Of a stretch of DNA of 64,000 nt, positions 25,001 to 35,559 are shown piece by piece. Below the pieces are notes generated by a model, which worked only from the letters and a program-made list of their open reading frames with translations, was not told the DNA's origin and made no database searches. This DNA comes from Branchiostoma floridae. Taxonomy: Eukaryota; Chordata; Leptocardii; Amphioxiformes; Branchiostomatidae. Every line of letters begins with the position of its first letter. Position 1 is the stretch's first letter. Location: NCBI RefSeq assembly GCF_000003815.2, contig NC_049987.1, forward strand, positions 19,626,568 through 19,690,567, given 5' to 3'. Made by a program: the position numbers and the translations under genes.

Positions 25001-26194
25001 TTAGTAATGCATAACCTTATATATGAAGCTAATGTTGTAAAGACAGATAACATAACACATGAAATGAATAACAAAAGTATACTTCCCCGGTCTTGTCGAA
25101 TACCAAAAGGAAATGCGTGTACAGACCAGGATACATGCCATAACATGGATCACAAAATTAACTTATATGATGAATAAACAAAAGTAATATAACATATGGT
25201 TTATATTTTATTCAACGCGTCTATCCTGCCCTGTTATTTTAACTGTGCTAAGAAGATCAAATGTTTACCTGTTTGTATTTCCTTGTATTCTCGTTTTTGG
25301 TCTTCCAAAGCCTTTCTGGGGTCCTCTACGGCCATTAACCCCCCCTGGCTTTCTATCTGCAGACCCACAGGGTTACTGATATTGTATACTTTGTATATCA
25401 CTGGCGGAGGTGTGATGTAGGGTAGCAATGGGAGGCCGTTGGCGGGAAATTGCTGGGCTATCTGTCTACTTTCTTCCGCACCGTACTGAACAAGGGGTTG
25501 GTCTGGAAAGACATAGCCGAAGAAATAGATGTAGGATAAAGCAATGTTGTAATTTTTGTTATTTTTCTGCTATGTACATGCATAAAGATCCCAAAGATCC
25601 CATGGCTTGCAAAAACTGTACTACAAGAGCAGTGCCTTGAAACGCATGTAACAAATATCATCGCAATCCCACGTAGCGAACTATATATATATGTATAGCG
25701 CCGGACACGCGACGAAACACAAACATCGTAAAACTAAATATATCTTCATTTTATAGAGCTGATAACAACGACACAAAAGAGGGGGTTTCCAGTTAGCATT
25801 TCAGCGATAGTCTTCTAACAGGATCTTAAAAACAACACGGCAGACAGCGTAGATTCACCATATAGATATGTCTCGTGTCTTGTCAAAGGCCGACTTATCA
25901 ACGAGAAAGGAGTAAACCACAAAAATTCTAGACTCAATGTAACGTCACGACTACACTTCTATAGATTTCATTGTTTGCCTTTCGCATTGTGTGTCGTATA
26001 TCTGCCAGTACGTTTACGTTTTAGACGTACTGTTCAAAGTAAAGAGAACATGTTACAAACGTACTATAGAGACAAACGTTCCTCCATGATATCAATGTTA
26101 TTCCATGGCTCAGCTAAGGCTTTTCCTAATTAAAGAAAAGAATAGATAAAATTGCCCTACCTATATCAGCTCTATGAATGTCACTGTCAGCCAT
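22065..26194 (-). CDS. RHIM-like motif, TPR-like, tail-anchored protein, gene B
   Basis: The exons (minus strand) are 26161-26194, 25269-25502, 24907-24975, 24704-24760, 24338-24400, about 24133-24217 (3' end lost in a gap), 23554-23745, 22647-23270 and 22065-22181. If exon 6 matches gene A in length, only 4 coding bases are missing, giving about 492 aa. It starts MADSDIHRADI. Residues 51-70 (YNISNPVGLQIESQGGLMAV) match the RHIM-like motif of gene A far better than the flanking sequence does. The helical body aligns with gene A throughout (NNLWEGIPKRMR against KNLWDGIPNRMR). The last exon, read from the acceptor GGTGAG|GAAATC, gives a membrane anchor (AVLLMISILLNVLTAVLIHS). Unlike gene A, the anchor is on its own exon. 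Role inferred only. Confidence 0.72.
22257..22288. repeat. (GA)n microsatellite
   Basis: Near-pure AG dinucleotides, in the last intron of TPR gene B. Confidence 0.8.
23937..24032. repeat. (CA)n/(CG)n microsatellite next to a gap
   Basis: CA repeats with a (GC)8 core run directly into the N gap at 24033. ORFs read through it are artefacts. Confidence 0.9.
24033..24132. other. Assembly gap (100 N) inside TPR gene B
   Basis: The gap removes the 3' end and splice donor of exon 6 of gene B. The cause is probably the adjacent dinucleotide repeat. Confidence 0.99.
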
Positions 26195-26435
26195 TTTGAT
26201 CTATATCCGGGTTCACCTTGTTGTTTTGAAGCGCCAAACGGACCCGCGTTTAGACAAAGGAATCGACGTAAGCGACGTCACTCTCTTTAAACGTGTCTTG
26301 AACGCTGACACGTCTTGAACTTGAAAGTATCACTGTCAGAAACCCTTGAACTACCGTATAAAAAGTGAGAGTGATGACTACATGTCCTTCTCGTTGTACA
26401 GAAACTATGACAAAGCTGTCTGGTATGACGCATAA

Positions 26436-26451
26436 GCACGTGATTGAAATA
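26436..26451 (-). promoter_or_regulatory. E-box promoter element shared with gene A
   Basis: GCACGTGATTGAAATA is identical to 20923-20938. The flanks do not align well, so this is the conserved core. Confidence 0.5.
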
Positions 26452-26542
26452 TGACGAGACCAAGTTGAAAAGACCCACAACAACAAGGTCCGGCTGGGTT
26501 GCGTAATTTGAACGCTTGCCAGCAAAACAAGCTTCTTACAGT

Positions 26543-26552
26543 GGGGAACTCC
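26543..26552. promoter_or_regulatory. NF-kappaB consensus site upstream of TPR gene B
   Basis: GGGGAACTCC fits GGGRNWYYCC at every position and lies within the palindrome TGGGGAACTCCCCA, about 350 bases upstream of the ATG of gene B. It directly abuts the MITE at 26560, so it may be part of a repeat edge instead. Confidence 0.35.
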
Positions 26553-26559
26553 CCACCTA

Positions 26560-26751
26560 CTCTCCAAGCAGAGGTTAGGCTCCAGCTGATTTTTTACGTT
26601 TTCGTAGTCGTTTTTATCGGGCTTTCTGTTTTCTGTTGTATCTTGTATTGTCAAAACCTATTTGGCTAGCGGACTTCAAGAAGCAATTCAAAATAGAAAG
26701 CCCGATGAAAACGTTAAAAAAACAGCCGGAGCCTAACGTCTGCTTGAAGAG
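26560..26751. mobile_element. Foldback MITE, CTCTCCAAGCAGAGGTTAGG family, copy 1
   Basis: The arm CTCTCCAAGCAGAGGTTAGG CTCC is inverted at the right end (CCGGAGCCTAACGTCTGCTT). Inner arms carry GTCGTTTTTATCGGGC and its near complement. The same family is at 33127, 45531 and 46377. Confidence 0.9.
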
Positions 26752-28217
26752 TTCTCCCCACAATCACGTTTCACAATTGTCATGAATCATACAGAAAGAG
26801 ACAATGACAACCGTGCGCACAGAAACAGAGGATATCTCTATAATTAGAAACGTCTCTAACACAGACTTTCTCATGAGCTCATCTTTAATTTCCGCCGCCT
26901 AATGCCCAAGACGCTGGGTTTTGGCTCTCAGCCCGGCTGATTCTGGCACAAGAACAGTACAATTCAAAGCGGTGTTTGAGTCCCTTGGTGCTACAGAATA
27001 TTTTTAGTGCGGGTGGAGCAACTATTATCAGGTTCTATGGTATCCCACAATGCTCATGGTAAACTTGATTTAACTTTCCTGCTACACTGACTCCCAACTT
27101 CTAAAAGGAAAAGGTGAATTATTACTAGACTCAGAGTTCTCGTTAATAGGAAAAGTTGCAAAATAATGACTACACCCTTCCTTGAATTTTGGCCTAATAG
27201 CTGGTTCAAATAGAAACTATGCCAGTTAAAGGTTATGTGCTTGGGTGTGGGCACGTTGCTGCATCATGAATTGAATTTGTGTTACCCTTGACCAAATAGT
27301 TGGAATATCAAGTACAAGTATGACTAAAAGGACAACAGAACACAAAAGGGTCTGGTCAGAGGTTCGTTTTCATCGCTGAAATTCGTTGAGCGTTCTGTCA
27401 AATCTCTCGGCCGCAGCGATGCCACCAACGCGCCGCAACTGATCATGAGCTCAGTGAGAGTACAGGCTTCACTTCATTTCTGACCGGTACATATCAACAG
27501 AAACAACCTTCACCACACGTCTGACTACAACTTTATTGAACTACAGACAATAAAGACATTTCAATTTACGAAAATGCTTTTGTTGTAGAGGTTGATGGGT
27601 TTTCTTTTATATGTCTTTTGTCAAACAACACACAATGACACGTACTATTACAACGCTTTATTTTGTTTGTAAACAGACAAGGATGACGTAATATAATATG
27701 CGTATGATATCAAGCTGATGGTTTGCGAAAAAGAACGGCTATACCGACTATATACAGTACTTGGATACAGTGATATAGATGATAGACAACACTTTTCCGA
27801 CTAACCCAGATTGCAAATCGAACCTACCGATCCTGTTTTACAGCGTCCCTCCTCTATCGATTATCTCACTATGATTATCCTGTCAGATCGGGAGTCGCGA
27901 TTTGCGTTGGCGGGGAGAGAGGGGACAGCACTTCGCAGTCCACTCACGTACAATGACTGTCCACATATGTCAATATATCGTATAAACCACCGCGGAATTT
28001 CAGCTATGTAAAACGCAAACAAAGAACAGTTATAAGATGGTATATACCATGGACCATATATATTAGATCATTAAAGAATTACTTTACAGCTTTAGCATCC
28101 CCCGTGCTGAAATGGTTTACCCCTCATATGACTATTAATAGAGGTCATACCGGAAGCCCATCCCGCGAGCGTGTATCAGCGGCAGGGTTAGTGTGCTGTG
28201 TACGTACGGAGGCCGCC

Positions 28218-31200
28218 ATGTCGTTCATGTTGAGGTACATCGGGCAGATCTCAGCCGCCGTGTCGTGTGCAGCGGCAGGGTTCTCCTATTATCAGTTCTC
28301 GGTGTCACAGAAACAGGTGCGTGGTGTAATCATGGCTTTACAATGGGTTTACATCTTCACATGTTCGTTAGAGAGGCCAGGCCTAGGAAAAGGGGTGAAC
28401 ACACACCAAGCATGCTACTAGTCCGTGTTTGTGTAACATGTGTACGTGTCTGTTACAATGGTTGAAATCGCACATAATAAAGTTGTATTTGTGTTAATAA
28501 AGTTATATTTGTGTTAAGCACCTGTCACATACATACATTTTACGACAGGAAAATTAAGGAAATCATTGGCATTCAATTTACCGCGCTTGGATCGGTTATC
28601 GCCCTTATGGAAAGACCGTGTTTGTGTTCATGATAACCCCCTGTCAGATGCATACATAGTATATGTGCCCATTACTATAAGATTTAGGCAGCAAAGTGTG
28701 GATTGCTCTAGCTCGTTTGAAATGCGTGATCTCACCAATGACAAGGCTGTGATTGTGCTCAGCCCCTCAACATGCGTACATTCGACTTACGGTGGATTGA
28801 CGATCATTGACGACAGCAAACTGATAAGTAACATTATTTTTGGGACATTTTCAGATGTATCGTACATAATTTGATACACTTTGATGGGAAAGGTTGCCGT
28901 TGAAGTTTGTCTGTGGTCTCTTTTATCACAGCCTTGCTAAAATAAGTTGGGAACAATCACATGTCAGATGTGAGACAGTATATTACCAGGGTCCTATAAG
29001 TAGGGCATTGGCCCGGGGACATTTGGCATTTGGATAAGGGTGTATTTCTGAGTAGATTTAGTGAGATACATACGCATTCTCACTCTAGATAGTTCAAGCA
29101 TTCACATACATGTAGTTGCATTGCACAATAAATGATTTAAAAAGAGAACAGCTATAAATCATTTCACTACATACATTCAAAGTAAAATCAGTCTTAATCA
29201 AAATAGAAGTTATTTATTCAATTGCATTTTGATGTACGACATTGATATTTCAGCTGTGACATTATCCGTTCTCGGTAAAGTAAAGAGAAAACCAAATGTG
29301 GCGTGTTAACGTTGTTGTACAAAGTACGCACCTGCAGCACATTGCACGGCGTGTGACATGGTAAATAGCACCGGGTCACCCCGCCCCACTTCCGCATTCC
29401 TGTCCCAAGGACACACGGTGCTTCATGCAGGTTCACACAGGGCCCGTCTCTACCATATCCCTAATGTGTAGTCTTAACTGAGTTGAAAGCAAGTATATGT
29501 GACCATGTGAGAGACACAGTTTGCTCAACAAAGGATTTCGTAGTTTAAGGTCATGTCTGCCTTAAGCTTGTTTCCTGTCTAGTCCCTGCACTTCTGGTGA
29601 CACCCGCTAGCTGGCATTTTACACACGTACATCATATTTTTTTCGCGACGCCCTAGGAAAAGAACCATAAAATGCATTATGCAGTATACTATGTATATAT
29701 TGAGCAAGAAACCTGCGACAGAATTCACACTGTAATCGAGGGACCATAGTCTGGGAAAATAATCCAAGGGACCAGCAAAAATTGACCACAATGGCTGGGT
29801 GGATCTTCTGTGGTTTACTTGTACGTACAGATATACGTTGTATATCAAAAGCCGGGTGGGTCATCAGCACAGGCTTGACTGTATATAAAAAGTAGGTGGT
29901 CTTTATGCAGAGGTGGCCGCTTGTAAAGGTTCGATTGTGTATCAAAACCAAGCAGTCCTTATGCAGAGGTGGTCACTAGTACATGTTTGTCTGTATATTA
30001 ATGACAAAGTGGTCCTTAAGCCCCCTTTACAAATCAAGAATTTAGCTCGGCCGANNNNNNNNNNNNNNNNNNNNNNNNNNNNNNNNNNNNNNNNNNNNNN
30101 NNNNNNNNNNNNNNNNNNNNNNNNNNNNNNNNNNNNNNNNNNNNNNNNNNNNNNCACAAACCTTTCAGTCACAAAAAATGACATTGCTCATAAATTCCAG
30201 AAAAGTGCAGAGAACGTATATGTTAATTCCTTGCAACAAGATCTATTTCGCAAAAGAATTTCTGAAGTGTTTGTGAAAAAAATCTATAGGATCAGTTTGA
30301 AAACATTCATCAAATGAGCCAGCGTGATGTCATACCTGCAGAGCCAGAGTGTTGATGTTTCACGCCTCCTCGAGTCACCTTCGTTTTCGGAGCAAATCAA
30401 GAATTTAGCTCGGCCGAGTTGTCAGGGAGCTCTAAATTACGATACCGACGAAGAAACTCTGCCATTTCTTCTTCGGCATCAGGGTCATACCTCCTCGTAA
30501 TTTAGAGCTCGATGACAACTCGGCCGAGCTAAATTCTTGATTTGTAAAGGGGGCTTAATGCGTAAGTGGTCACTTACAAAAGTTCGGTTGTATATCAATG
30601 ACCAGGTGGTCCTTCTGTAGAGGTGGTCACTTACACACGTTTGATTTGGCTGCATATCGAAGACCGGGTGGTCCTTATAATACAGAATTGGTGACTTATA
30701 AATATAGACCTAACTGTACACTCTCCCTTCCTGATGATATGCCCTTATTATAATGAAGAAAGGAAAAAGTTATTGACCATATATAACAACAGAACAACAT
30801 TACCTAAAACAAACAGAGAATTATTCAATGTATTTTTATCATGTCCCGACTCCACATCTGTCCACCTAGGCCAATATATATATAATGCTATGCAAAAGAG
30901 AAGTAGACTAAATGTTCTAACAATGTGAAATACACTATGTCGCAATATTTTTTCTGTTATGTTAGATTAGTATACTGTTGTATACTGTTGTATATAGTTT
31001 GCAGTTTGCCATACATTGTACCAGTTACAATCGTTGCGCAATAAACTTGACTTGACTTGACTTGACTTGTCCACAGTGGCATGACGAGCAGCAGAAGCAG
31101 GCGTCCCTCCAGCTGGTCAGTCTAGTGGACGACTACTTCGACTCCCGGCTGGACGCGGCCATCCACTACCTGTACGGACTGTCCGAGCAGGAAGGTGACG

Positions 31201-32122
31201 TCACAGAGCTCGCCATGGACTGGGCCAAGAAGAAGTACTGGACGCAGCAACTGGCCGGAGCGCTCTGGCTCTGGCCATGGCAGAGGCGGATGAAGGTTGG
31301 ATATGGTTGATACTGGTTGGATACTTTTAACAAACAAACAAAAAACAGGCAAACAAACAAAAAACAGATAGATGGGGAAACAGAGGGTCTGGCCATAGTA
31401 GAAATAGGAGGTTGAATATGGTAGATTACTTTGAACAAAGAAGAAAACAGACTGGCAAACAAGCAAACAAATAGATAAATTAGGAAGGAGTGAAATGCTG
31501 GCACTAGGGGTGGGTACCGGTACAGAAATTTCAGGTCCAGGTCCGGTTCAGGTCCAGAGGATCCGGTCCAGGTCCGGACCTGAACCTGGACCTGATTCAG
31601 TATGACTCATACCAATGGTCCATTTCACTACAAAGAAATCTTATTGGTGGAGTATTAGACTAACACTGGCATTTTAAAATCCTACAACGTTAACTGCACC
31701 TATATGATTGGCTGTAAAACTTGGTAGAAATTACTATAAACTCTATTCTACTTCACTCTTGTTATTTTCTTCCACCTGCAAGCGCCAAAACGTGTGAATG
31801 CCTGATAAAATAATCTGTTAATTTTCCAATCGGTCCAACATCCGGTCCACCTCATTTTTTCAGGTCCGTTTTTTCTGGACCGGTCCAATAAGAAAAACCG
31901 GTTTTGTACCGGTACGCTGTACCGATACCCAGCCCTAGCTGGTACCATGACAATCTTCTGGCTGTAGCTCGTTATAATACCGGAACTGACCTCAAGCTTT
32001 TTTTAAAACAAAAATAAACCTCATAAATCAACCTTTGCAGTGTGGGTAAAGACTGTGAAGGTAAAGGGAGCTTAAAATGTAGGTAAATGATTTTTAAGTG
32101 ATTGCCCCCGGCTTTTGCATGC

Positions 32123-32153
<31 letters not shown>

Positions 32154-33756
32154 GGCACTCGTCGGTTTAGTAGACCATCAGTAGTACTAAGTTCTACACA
32201 ATGTACTTATTGTTTATGTACTGCATAGCGAATTCCATTTGCTAGTCCCCTTCTTCAATGCTAGATGGGAACGCTAGTCATAAGCGCCTTCTGGCGACAT
32301 TTCTGTGAATGGAAGCCTAATCTTTCTAGTGAGGTTCACAAGACAAACGAGTAGACACATGACTTTCCTTATGACAGCAAAAAGCAAGGAGTTCCGTGAT
32401 CCATCTTACAATCGAAAGAAATACATCATCGTAATTAGCTTGCTATGACACTTAAAACTTAACGCTATAAAATACTAGAATTGTGAAAATTATGTAAGAC
32501 GTTGGGTACGACAATAGATCTGAATCTGCAGGTATCTGGGAGGTTGGTATTGAATCCTTCAGGATGACATTAAGTGGAGAAGATGAATCGGTCCCAAAAC
32601 GGCATGCAGCTTGGAAGAACACGAAAATAACTCTTTGGTTGCGTTAGTGGCTTAGGACTAAGTCTCGGGCGATCCGAGTGGTGCGCAAGAATTCCCGGCT
32701 CAGCTCAATCAAAAGGAATATTAATTGTGCGAGGTCGATACTTTTTGGGACATTCCAACCATGTCCTATTAGCTCCGGGAGGACTATTACATCTAGCCTG
32801 AATGGCTAGGGCACTTCAGGATGCGTTAATTGATTGATTGAGGTTAATGCTTATTTCCAAGGACAAAAGCAGGAAATAAAACAAAGTACAGTAGAAGCCG
32901 CGCAGACCAAATTTGCCAACGCACTCCGTGCAATTATCCAGCGTGTGCAATAATGCTTAGTTGGAACGCACCACCATGTGAATGGGAGCCGGTTTGGGAT
33001 TTTGTGATTCCGTGCAATTGACCGAAGTTTTCGGCTATCCGATGTGCAATTAACTGGCTTCTACTAAGCCTTCACGCGCGCGTGTGTATAGGCCGGGGTG
33101 AACTTCGATAAGGCGCCCCTTGGTTACTCTCCAAGCAGAGGTTAGGCTCCGGCTGTTTTTTTAACGTTTCTTTTATTCGTTTTTATCGGGCTTTTTATTT
33201 AATTGTATTGTATCTTGTACTGTCAAAGCCTAACTGGCAGACTTCAAGAAACAATAAAAGATAGAATCCCCATACAAACGACTAAAAAAACGTTAAAAAC
33301 AGCCGAAGCCTATTCTCTGCTTTGAGAATGCCCCTTGGTGGTATTCCAGCGGAAATTTAAGTCTCCAAATCTATTTATTTCCCGTTTCAGAATGACGTGG
33401 AAGAGGTCGATAATTACGTCACGGTAACCAAGAACTTCTTCACCAAGTTCCGGATCCTGTATAACAGCGGAGGCGTGTCGCAGCACGAGATCACACGTCT
33501 GGGCTTCCCGGGCGTCAGGCGCATGCGCATGTACATCGACGTCATCGAACCCTTACAGCACGCACAGTGCACCATCTTCTCAAAAGACTGCGACTATCTT
33601 AGAAAGTACGAGAAGTCATTGGAGAAGTTTCTCAAGGATGAGTTCTTAAACAAGGTAGACGGGAAAGACGACGCAGAAGAAGAAGTAAGAGTCATGGAAG
33701 CGATTAAAGCCAGACAAGAGAAGTTTCTCAGCGCAAGGAATGAAATCAGGGATTAG
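28218..33756 (+). CDS. Unrecognised 227-aa protein with an N-terminal membrane segment
   Basis: The exons are 28218-28316, 31077-31295 and 33391-33756, all joined in phase 0 (CAG|GTGCGT, CCACAG|TGG; AAG|GTTGGA, TTTCAG|AAT). The start GCCGCCATGT has a good context. Residues 8-27 (IGQISAAVSCAAAGFSYYQF) form one hydrophobic segment: a signal anchor, signal peptide or mitochondrial presequence. The remainder is hydrophilic and mostly helical, with a tryptophan-rich stretch (GALWLWPWQRR, about 94-104) and a charged C-terminal helix (EEEVRVMEAIKARQEKF). I do not recognise a family. The acceptor of exon 2 lies just after a (CTTGA)n retrotransposon tail, so a LINE has landed against the exon. Consistent frame and strong splice sites make the gene real; its role is unknown. 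Confidence 0.72.
29815..30015. repeat. Minisatellite, about 57-bp unit (left part)
   Basis: Repeated units read roughly GTGGTCCTTATGCAGAGGTGG followed by TCACTTGTACATGTTTGACTGTATATCAAAGACC. The array continues at 30559 after an inserted element. Confidence 0.75.
30055..30154. other. Assembly gap (100 N) inside the TIR element
   Basis: The gap starts directly in the inverted repeat, a typical place for an assembly break. Confidence 0.99.
30155..30390 (-). pseudogene. Fragment of TPR gene B (intron 7 and end of exon 7)
   Basis: 30165-30390 aligns with 23390-23612 (for example AACGTATATGTTAATTC, AAGATCTATTTCGCAAAAGA and TTTCTGAAGTGTTTGTGAAAA). It includes the splice donor CTGCAG|GTATGA and about 50 bases of exon 7, with substitutions and small indels that break the frame. 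Confidence 0.75.
30559..30710. repeat. Minisatellite, about 57-bp unit (right part)
   Basis: Continues the unit of 29815-30015 (GTGGTCACTTACAAAAGTTCG, GACCAGGTGGTCCTT). Confidence 0.75.
30734..31070 (+). mobile_element. Non-LTR retrotransposon 3' end
   Basis: The frame at 30734-30928 (CPYYNEERKKLL ... ELFNVFLSC) resembles the C-terminal CPLY...R block of LINE ORF2 proteins. It is followed by an AT-rich 3' UTR, GCGCAATAAACTTGA and a (CTTGA)n tail ending about 7 bases before exon 2 of the 227-aa gene. Confidence 0.65.
31505..31937. mobile_element. hAT-like MITE with 8-bp target-site duplication
   Basis: The termini TAGGGGTGGGTACCGGTACAG and CTGTACCGATACCCAGCCCTA are inverted. They are flanked by GCTGGCAC (31497-31504) and GCTGGTAC (31938-31945), an 8-bp duplication with one mismatch as expected for hAT elements. 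The interior repeats GGTCCAGGTCCGG. It lies in intron 2 of the 227-aa gene. Confidence 0.85.
32125..32153. repeat. (AAGT)n microsatellite
   Basis: AAGT is repeated about seven times in intron 2 of the 227-aa gene. Confidence 0.9.
32889..33067. mobile_element. pogo/Tigger-like MITE, copy 1
   Basis: Starts CAGTAGAAGCCG and ends GGCTTCTACTA, with internal TGCAATTA motifs. It is homologous to the better-preserved copy at 52861-53035. The right terminus is degraded. Confidence 0.75.
33127..33327. mobile_element. Foldback MITE, CTCTCCAAGCAGAGGTTAGG family, copy 2
   Basis: Same arms and inner ATCGGGC block as copy 1. It lies 63 bases upstream of the last exon of the 227-aa gene. Confidence 0.85.
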
Positions 33757-34459
33757 AAAGTATCAGAACTTCCGACCATTTGATAATTCAAATGACTAAG
33801 AAAAATTAAAATATTCCTCATATGTCAACAAACACAAAACAGAGATTATGCCAATATCATGTTTTGAGTAGACAGTTTTTTTAGTTATCAATAAGAAGTT
33901 ACTTTTGCATCTTGGCAAGTTTAAAAAATAGTTAAACCTTTCAGATAGCTATTCAGACAATTTTCCAGACGCTGGCAGGAGTTTTGTATTGAGTCTTATA
34001 ACATTGTTGTCTAACCCCCTTACGCACATTTTCAGTTAGTTTGGATAGCTCTTGTTGTTGCCATTCTATCTCGAAACATGCCTAACTGAAATAAACTGAA
34101 ACTCTTCCAGATTAACATGCCATGTTTGATAGTCAGTTTAAAATTGATTTTCAATCAATTAATAAGTTATCTGTCAATGTGTAAACGTTTTACTTCTTCC
34201 ATGGACCAAGACGTCCGAGAGAACACAATATCCCTTAGGTTATAATTTCTTAGACTGTCTCATGGTTTAAACCTTGTTTTAAACCTTCCTGGTTATATCA
34301 TCCGGAAACCAAAAAAAAAAAAAACACACAAAAAAAACAAACTCCAATATATCAATATCCAACGGGACGTTTGCCGTTTGGCCAACTTCTGTGTACCCGC
34401 CTTGTGTTAAAGGTGAAAAGCCTTCATTTCAGTAGGGTCTTAGTTGCACTTATTGCTGA
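33757..34459. other. 3' flank of the 227-aa gene
   Basis: AT-rich, with an A-rich tract at 34311-34340. It probably includes the 3' UTR. No other gene is seen. Confidence 0.5.
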
Positions 34460-35000
34460 TCTTGATCCATGAATGTTGTAGGATCATTATACGCTGTTTT
34501 GCAAAGAAATTAACTCAAAATAAACTCAAGGGAAAGATACACAGTTAACCTACTTTTGTTTTCTCACCTCAAGCGAAAGGACCCTCATAAATATAACCAA
34601 GTAAAGACTTAAACAGCCTTGAGTCGTTACGTGATGGCTTTAACGCATCTTCAACACTCGTGCCCCATTTGCAGAGCAATAAAATCGTCCTTAAGTGAAT
34701 AGAATGATGTACTTCATTAAGTACTTATTAAGTACTCCGTTTTATGACTGACTCTTGAAGGTCATTTCATTAAGGGTTGTAGGATCATCATACACGATGA
34801 TTTGCAAAGAAAAATAAACTGAAAATAGACTCAAGGGAAAGATAAGCGATTGACCCAATTTTTCCTGCCTAGAGTGAAAGGGCTTCATAAATATGACCAA
34901 GTAAAGACTTAAACTGCTTTGAGTCGTTCCATAACGGCCATAAAACATTCCGCATCCTCATCACTCATACCTAATTTGAAAAGCAATGAAATTTTCTTCA
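34460..35000. repeat. Two-copy diverged tandem repeat, about 300-bp period
   Basis: Copies at 34460-34750 and 34760-35000 share GTTGTAGGATCAT (34475 and 34776), ACTCAAGGGAAAGATA and CCAAGTAAAGACTTAAAC in the same order. Confidence 0.85.
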
Positions 35001-35559
35001 ATGATGTACTTAAATCTGGACACAGTCTTGCCGGCTCCCTATATTGGTCCTTGAATTGAATTACATACCCTGACATCCATATGAACGAACAGTATTAGAA
35101 ATATTACTTAACTTTACCGTTGCAAAACACATTGATCGATACAGAAAGCGTCTGGGAGTTATACCGAGCAAGGTCAATATATTAGGACGAAACACCACTT
35201 AATTGTGAAACAATATACTGAAATACACCCAGTGGTACTGTCCCACTTTTGTATTCCAATCTACAAGACAAAGTGATGAGGCCTTGATTTGAACGACATT
35301 TACGGCGTATATCCGCCGAGAGCCATCACCACTGCATCTCATCATTAACAGTTCAGCGGCAGTCAAGGGGTTCTAACGTGGCATCAAATAGGATAACAGT
35401 TAACTAACCCTATTCCGTGTCTTCAAGGCGTCAAATTAACCTAACGAGTGACCTAAATTCTGCGTGTGGTCTTTGGTATCACTGAAGCTACTTTTCTGCC
35501 ATTATGTGCGAGAAGGGGCTGGTCATTATTGATGGAGTTAAGGACCTCTTCGTGTGGAG

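Larger units (their letters stand above)
26195..28217. other. Divergent intergenic region between TPR gene B and the 227-aa gene
   Basis: This contains the shared E-box element, a perfect NF-kappaB consensus and one foldback MITE. No exon is supported. Confidence 0.5.
30016..30558. mobile_element. TTAA-bounded TIR element with captured gene fragment
   Basis: The left end TTAAGCCCCCTTTACAAATC and right end GATTTGTAAAGGGGGCTTAA are exact inverted repeats, continuing as AAGAATTTAGCTCGGCCGA. TTAA at both ends suggests a TTAA target, as in piggyBac or Kolobok elements. A second left-type arm starts at 30393 and forms a tight foldback with the right end. Between the arms lie a gap and a fragment of TPR gene B (30155-30390). 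It interrupts the 57-bp minisatellite. Confidence 0.7.

Noticed and set aside
29815-30710. CRISPR-like array
   Set aside because: The units are contiguous variants of a 57-bp minisatellite with no unique spacers, and the genome is eukaryotic.
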